Source of the DNA: Mycobacterium sp. ITM-2016-00316
GTDB lineage: Bacteria; Actinomycetota; Actinomycetes; Mycobacteriales; Mycobacteriaceae
DNA length: 64,000 bases
Assembly (NCBI RefSeq): GCF_002968335.2
Contig: NZ_CP134398.1
Coordinates: forward strand, 3,844,001 to 3,908,000
Reading direction: 5' to 3'
Below the pieces are notes generated by a model, which saw only the letters and a list, made by a program, of their open reading frames with translations, was not told the origin of the DNA and did not search any database. The position numbers and the translations under genes are program-made. Shown here one piece after another: positions 59,534-64,000 of this stretch. Position 1 is the stretch's first letter, and every line of letters begins with the position of its first letter.

Positions 59534-60933
59534 TGCGGATCCCGCCCGAACAGGGTGCGCGCCGCACCCGCGGTGACGACCGAACCGGTGATGACCATGC
59601 CGCTCCCCGAATATCCTTCGCCGTCGTTGCCGGACTCTTCCACCAGGGCCGTCGCGGTCTCGATGGCATCGGGCAGCGCGGCCGCAGCGACCACCCGTTC
59701 CGGGCCGAACCGCTCCTCGGCCTTGGCGGCGAGCAGTTCCACCTCCATCGCCCTCGGTGATCCGTTGTGGGTGACCACGATCATGTCGAACGCGGGCTCC
59801 AGCGCCGCGAGGATGCCGTCGACATCCTTGTCCGCCATCACCGAGACCACGCCGACCAGGTAGCGGAAGTCGAACTCGTCGGCCAGTGCCTGGGCCAGTG
59901 CCGCGGCGCCGGCGGGATTGTGGGCGGCGTCGATGAACACCGTCGGCGCGCTGCGCACCCGTTCCAGCCGGCCCGGGCTGCTCACCGAGGCGAAGCCGGT
60001 GCGCACCGCGTCGACATCGAGCTGACGGTCGGCGCCGGCCCCGAAGAACGCCTCGACCGCGGCCAGCGCGAGCACGGCGTTGTGCGCCTGGTGTTCTCCG
60101 TGCAGGGGCAGGAACATCTCCGGATACACCCCGCCGAGGCCCTGCAGGGTCAGCAGCTGGCCGCCGATGGCGACCTGACGTTCCAGGACCGCGAATTCCG
60201 AATCCTCGCGTGCCACCGCGGCATCGGCGCGCACCGCCTCGGCCAGCAGCACCTCCATCGCCTCGGGATCTTGCTTGCCGATGATCGCCACGGTGTCGAT
60301 CGGAACCAGGTCATCTTCTGCCTTGATGATGATTCCGGCCTTCTCCCCGGCGATCTCGGCAATGGTGTCACCGAGGTAGTCGGTGTGGTCGAGCCCGATC
60401 GGGGTGATCACCGCGACCGGAGCGCCGATCACGTTGGTGGCGTCCCAGCGCCCGCCCAACCCGGTTTCCACCACCGCCACATCGATCGGCGCGTCGGCGA
60501 ACGCGGCGAACGCCATCGCGGTGAGCACCTCGAACTTGCTCATGCGCGGGCCCCCGGCCGCTTCGGACTGCTGGTCCACCAACTCGATGAACGGTTCGAT
60601 CTCCCGATAGGTCTCCACGTACTGGGCCGGGGTGATCGGCTTGCCGTCGATGGAGATGCGCTCGACCGCCGACTGCAGGTGCGGGCTCACGGTACGCCCG
60701 GTGCGCCGGTGCAGTGCCGTCAGCAGCGCATCGATGATGCGGGCCACCGACGTCTTGCCGTTGGTGCCGGCGATGTGGATCGCCGGGTAGTTGCGCTGCG
60801 GTGAGCCCAGCAGCTCCATCAGTGCGGAGATCCGCGCCGTGCTGGGCTCGATCTTGGTCTCCGGCCACCGCTGGTCGAGCAGATGCTCGACCTGCAGCAG
60901 CGCCGCGATCTCGTCGGGGGCGGGCTGGTTCAT
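59530..60933 (-). CDS. folC: Folylpolyglutamate synthase / dihydrofolate synthase
   Basis: 467 residues from ATG 60933. Mur-ligase fold: ATP loop [19 protein letters not shown] (about 54-72), [32 protein letters not shown], the metal/ATP segment [28 protein letters not shown], and the C-terminal domain [18 protein letters not shown]. It adds glutamate to (dihydro)folates and, as the bifunctional type, makes dihydrofolate from dihydropteroate. It starts 4 bp after the valS stop (TGAGCCGATG). ATG 60933 is preferred over the longer frame to 60984, which overlaps valS. Confidence 0.95.
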   Translation of the reverse strand: [467 protein letters not shown]

Positions 60934-60937
60934 CGGC

Positions 60938-63595
60938 TCATCGCAGGCCGCCGAGGCGAGCCGTGATGCGCTCGACCTCTTCATGTGCCAGCTGCTGGCG
61001 GGCCTTGATCTTGTCGACGACGGCTTCGGGCGCCTTCGCCAGGAAGGCCTCGTTGCCGAGTTTGCCTGCGGTCTGGGCGAGTTCCTTCTGCGCGGCGGCC
61101 AGATCCTTCTCCAGCCGTTTGCGTTCGGCGGCGACGTCGACGGTGCTCGAGGTGTCGAGTTCGACGACCACGGTGCCCCCGGTCACCCGCACCTCGACGG
61201 CCGCCGAGGGGGTGAACCCGTCCGCGGGCTCGGTGAGCCAGGCGAGCGCGGCGATCGCAGGCAACTGGGCGTCCAGCCCCACGGCATCAATACCGACCAC
61301 CTTGGCCGGCACCCGCTGACGGTCGTTGAGACCCTGGTCGCTGCGGAACCTGCGCACCTCGGTGATCAGCTTCTGCATATCGGTGATGCGTTGCGTGGCA
61401 ACGGAGTCCACAGCGATACCGGATGACGACGGCCATTCGGCGATGACGATGGACTCCCCGCCGGTGAGCGTCTTCCACAACGTCTCGGTGACGAACGGCA
61501 TCACCGGATGCAACAGCTTGAGCAGACTGTCCAGCACCGTGGCCAGCACCACCGCCGTGTGGGCGGCGTGCTCGGACTGCCCGAACTGCACCTTGGCCAG
61601 TTCCAGATACCAGTCGCAGAACTCGTCCCAGGCAAAGTGGTAGATCGACTCGCAGGCGCGACTGAACTCGTAGCTCTCCAACGCCGAATCGGCTTCGGCG
61701 CGAACCTCTTCCAGCCGACCCAGAATCCAGCGATCGGCATCGGTGAGCTCCGTGAGCCCCGGCAGCGGAGCCAACGCCGCACCGTTCATCAACGCGAACT
61801 TGGTCGCGTTGAAGATCTTGGTCGCGAAGTTGCGCGACGCCCGGGCGTGATCCTCACCGATGGACAGGTCCCCGCCGGGGCTGGCCCCGCGGGCCAGGGT
61901 GAAGCGCAGCGCGTCCGCACCGAACTTCTCGACCCAGTCCAACGGGTCGATGCCGTTGCCCTTGGACTTGCTCATCTTGCGGCCGAACTCGTCGCGGATC
62001 AGGCCGTGCAGGAAGACGTTCTGGAAGGGGACCTGCGGCCCGTGCGCCGCCTCGGTGGTGATCGCGTCGTCGCCGGCCACGAAGGTACCGAACATCATCA
62101 TGCGCGCCACCCAGAAGAACAGGATGTCGTAGCCGGTGACCAGAACAGTTGTCGGGTAGAACTTTTCGAGTTCGGGAGTGCGCTCGGGCCAGCCCATCGT
62201 GGAGAATGGCCACAGCGCCGAGGAGAACCAGGTGTCCAGCACGTCGGGATCCTGGACCCAGCCCTCGGGCGGGGTCTCGTCCGGCCCGAGACACACCTGC
62301 TGCCCGTCGGGCCCGTGCCAGATGGGGATGCGGTGGCCCCACCAGAGCTGCCGCGAGATGCACCAGTCGTGCATGTTGTCCACCCAGGCAAACCAGCGTG
62401 GTTCCAGGCTGGCGGGGTGAATCACGGTGTCGCCGTTGCGGACCGCATCGCCGGCGGCCTTGGCCATCGATTCGACGTTCACCCACCACTGCAGGCTCAG
62501 CCGCGGCTCGATCGGCTCGCCGCTGCGTTCGGAGTGCCCGACGCTGTGCAGGTACGGCCGCTTCTCCGCGACGATGCGCCCCTCGGCCGCCAGCGCCTCG
62601 CGCACCGCGACCCGCGCCTCGAACCGGTCCATCCCGTCGAATCGGGTCCCGGTTCCGGTGATGGCGCCGGCCTTGTCCAGGATCGAGGGCATCGGCAGGT
62701 TGTGCCGCACCCCGATCTCGAAGTCGTTCGGGTCGTGTGCGGGGGTGACCTTGACTGCGCCGGTACCGAATTCGGGGTCGACATGGCCGTCGGCCACCAC
62801 CACGATCTGGCGGTCCAGGAACGGGTGCGCCAATGTCTGGCCGACCAGCGCGCGGTAGCGGTCGTCATCGGGGTGCACCGCGATGGCGGTGTCACCGAGC
62901 ATCGTCTCCAGCCGGGTAGTGGCGACCACGAGGTGCGGCTCGTCGTCGTTCATCGAGCCGTACCGGAACGACACCAGTTCACCCTCGACGTCCTCGTACT
63001 TGACCTCGAGATCGCTGATGGCCGTCTGCAGCACCGGGGACCAGTTGACCAGCCGTTCGGCCTGATAGATCAGCCCGGCGTCGTAGAGCCGTTTGAAGAT
63101 GGTGCGCACCGCACGAGACAGGCCCTCATCCATCGTGAACCGGTCGCGGCTCCAGTCCACACCGTCACCGAGGCGGCGCATCTGCCCGCCGATGGTGCCG
63201 CCGGACTCACGCTTCCACTCCCACACCTTGTCGATGAACAGTTCGCGCCCGAAGTCCTCTTTGGTCTTGCCGTCGACCGCGAGCTGCTTCTCCACCACGG
63301 ACTGGGTGGCGATACCGGCATGGTCCATCCCCGGCAGCCACAGCACCTCATAGCCCTGCATGCGCCGGCGCCGGGTCAGCGCGTCCATCAGGGTGTGGTC
63401 CAGCGCGTGGCCCATGTGCAGGCTGCCCGTCACGTTCGGCGGCGGCAGCACGATCGAGTAGGCCGGCTTCTCGCTGGCCGGATCGGCGGTGAAGTACCCG
63501 GCGTCCACCCACCCCTGGTACAGCTCGCTCTCTACCGCGCTCGGCTCCCAGGACTTGGGAAGGGAATCGGCACGGTCACGCGGGCTGTCGGTCAC
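60938..63595 (-). CDS. valS: Valyl-tRNA synthetase
   Basis: 885 residues, class Ia synthetase. HIGH-type motif [19 protein letters not shown] (about 50-68), the CP1 editing domain (about 180-350), KMSKS loop [18 protein letters not shown] (about 534-551), anticodon-binding helices, and the C-terminal coiled-coil arm ([38 protein letters not shown]) typical of ValRS. It charges tRNA-Val and hydrolyses Thr-tRNA. It heads a valS-folC-DUF4233-ndk cluster. Start ATG/GTG-type codon at 63595, about 28 bp after the DUF937 stop; no leader T-box is expected or seen. Confidence 0.97.
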   Translation of the reverse strand: MTDSPRDRADSLPKSWEPSAVESELYQGWVDAGYFTADPASEKPAYSIVLPPPNVTGSLHMGHALDHTLMDALTRRRRMQGYEVLWLPGMDHAGIATQSVVEKQLAVDGKTKEDFGRELFIDKVWEWKRESGGTIGGQMRRLGDGVDWSRDRFTMDEGLSRAVRTIFKRLYDAGLIYQAERLVNWSPVLQTAISDLEVKYEDVEGELVSFRYGSMNDDEPHLVVATTRLETMLGDTAIAVHPDDDRYRALVGQTLAHPFLDRQIVVVADGHVDPEFGTGAVKVTPAHDPNDFEIGVRHNLPMPSILDKAGAITGTGTRFDGMDRFEARVAVREALAAEGRIVAEKRPYLHSVGHSERSGEPIEPRLSLQWWVNVESMAKAAGDAVRNGDTVIHPASLEPRWFAWVDNMHDWCISRQLWWGHRIPIWHGPDGQQVCLGPDETPPEGWVQDPDVLDTWFSSALWPFSTMGWPERTPELEKFYPTTVLVTGYDILFFWVARMMMFGTFVAGDDAITTEAAHGPQVPFQNVFLHGLIRDEFGRKMSKSKGNGIDPLDWVEKFGADALRFTLARGASPGGDLSIGEDHARASRNFATKIFNATKFALMNGAALAPLPGLTELTDADRWILGRLEEVRAEADSALESYEFSRACESIYHFAWDEFCDWYLELAKVQFGQSEHAAHTAVVLATVLDSLLKLLHPVMPFVTETLWKTLTGGESIVIAEWPSSSGIAVDSVATQRITDMQKLITEVRRFRSDQGLNDRQRVPAKVVGIDAVGLDAQLPAIAALAWLTEPADGFTPSAAVEVRVTGGTVVVELDTSSTVDVAAERKRLEKDLAAAQKELAQTAGKLGNEAFLAKAPEAVVDKIKARQQLAHEEVERITARLGGLR

Positions 63596-63623
63596 CCGTC
63601 GATTCTAGGGAAACCGCGCTGGG

Positions 63624-64000
63624 CTATTTCTTCCCACCCAACAGGCCACCCAAAATGTCCCCGATGACATTGCCCTGATTGCCGCCCTGGCCGCCGCCGC
63701 CGAGAACGCCGCCCAGGATGCTGCCCAGCGGATTGTCACCGCCACCACCGGAGCCGCCGAGGATGCTGCCGAGCACATCGCCGAGCCCGCCCCCGGAGGG
63801 TGCGGCCTGCGGTTGCGCGGGGGCGGAGTTGCCGGAGAACTGCTTGCCGATATAGGCCAGCACGATCGGCGCCAGGATCGGCAGCAACTTCTTGATCAGA
63901 TCGCCGCTGCCGGCACCCGTGCCCGCCAGCGCCGAGGCGACCGAATTGCTGTCGTTGCCGCCGAAGATGTTGGCGACGATCTTGTCGCCCTCACCGGCGT
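63624..64000 (-). CDS. DUF937-family protein (5' end beyond window)
   Basis: The reading frame is open from the stop at 63624 to the window edge, at least 125 residues. IVANIFGGNDSNSVASALAGTGAGSGDLIKKLLPILAPIVLAYIGKQF is characteristic of DUF937 proteins, which are secreted or cell-associated glycine-rich helical repeats. The rest is Gly/Gln-rich with repeated GDxLGSILGG and GGVLGG units, ending GGLLGGKK. A TTG at 63887 is only an internal codon, not a start. Function is unknown. Confidence 0.8.
   Translation of the reverse strand, partial: AGEGDKIVANIFGGNDSNSVASALAGTGAGSGDLIKKLLPILAPIVLAYIGKQFSGNSAPAQPQAAPSGGGLGDVLGSILGGSGGGGDNPLGSILGGVLGGGGQGGNQGNVIGDILGGLLGGKK

Noticed and set aside
1..64000. 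tRNA/rRNA genes, CRISPR arrays, insertion sequences, prophage genes
   Set aside because: Scanned for by eye: no CCA-ended cloverleaf, no regularly spaced repeats, no transposase or integrase. A tRNAscan or CRISPR finder run would settle it; a hit would overturn this.

Overview
The window is high-GC actinobacterial DNA and almost certainly comes from a Mycobacterium, most likely a fast-growing, environmental Mycolicibacterium-type genome. The evidence is gene order. A backbone matches, in order, the Mycobacterium tuberculosis Rv2397c-Rv2449c interval: cysAWT-subI, the Rv2401A-like membrane protein, trehalase, lppR, lepA, the Rv2405-like gene, the CBS protein, rnz, the Rv2409c-2411c triad, rpsT, holA, comEC, comEA, degV, octT, gpgP, rsfS, nadD, a VWA gene plus moxR, proA, rbsK, nadE, proB, obg, rpmA, rplU, rne, ndk, folC and valS. 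GTG starts, ATGA/GTGA/TGATG stop-start overlaps, and leaderless promoters (TANNNT 6-8 nt before ATG/GTG) are frequent, as in mycobacteria. The species was not determined.

Layout. 1-3000: sulfate ABC transporter operon (minus) with a polycysteine leader ORF and a hairpin that can hide the subI ribosome-binding site. 3000-11870: small membrane proteins, flavin monooxygenase, trehalase, a DUF222/HNH protein under a perfect LexA box, methyltransferase, LppR-like lipoprotein, lepA, and an orphan PemK/MazF-like gene. 11870-21940: a block absent from the M. tuberculosis order. It holds an organosulfur module (SsuD-like monooxygenase, MetNIQ-like transporter, DszA/NtaA-like monooxygenase) and a corrinoid-type ABC transporter with two tandem binding lipoproteins behind a cobalamin riboswitch, then a GNAT gene. 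21940-30750: CBS protein, RNase Z, the transglutaminase / alpha-E / ATP-grasp triad (with a polyglutamine tail), rpsT, holA, comEC and comEA.

30750-41800: where M. tuberculosis carries eis, this genome has an NTF2-like protein, a dehalogenase-like hydrolase, a TetR regulator and a DapB-like oxidoreductase. Then come degV, octT-gpgP (methylglucose lipopolysaccharide precursors), rsfS, nadD, the VWA/MoxR pair, and proA divergent from rbsK. 41800-51930: enoyl-CoA hydratase, DUF2306 protein and nadE, then another non-backbone block: aminoglycoside-phosphotransferase-like, sirtuin, P450 with divergent TetR, and a PIG-L deacetylase with a UDP-galactopyranose-mutase-like flavoprotein. 51930-64000: housekeeping run proB, obg, rpmA, rplU, rne, ndk, DUF4233, folC, valS and a partial DUF937 gene.

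Recurrent themes are sulfur supply (inorganic sulfate at one end, organosulfur compounds in the insert), NAD and proline metabolism (nadD/nadE, proA/proB), and compact promoters with dyad operators. I saw no tRNA, rRNA, CRISPR array, insertion sequence or prophage. The only non-coding stretch over 300 bp is 12959-13267 (described as a feature). Comparisons with M. tuberculosis are from memory of its gene order, not from an alignment.
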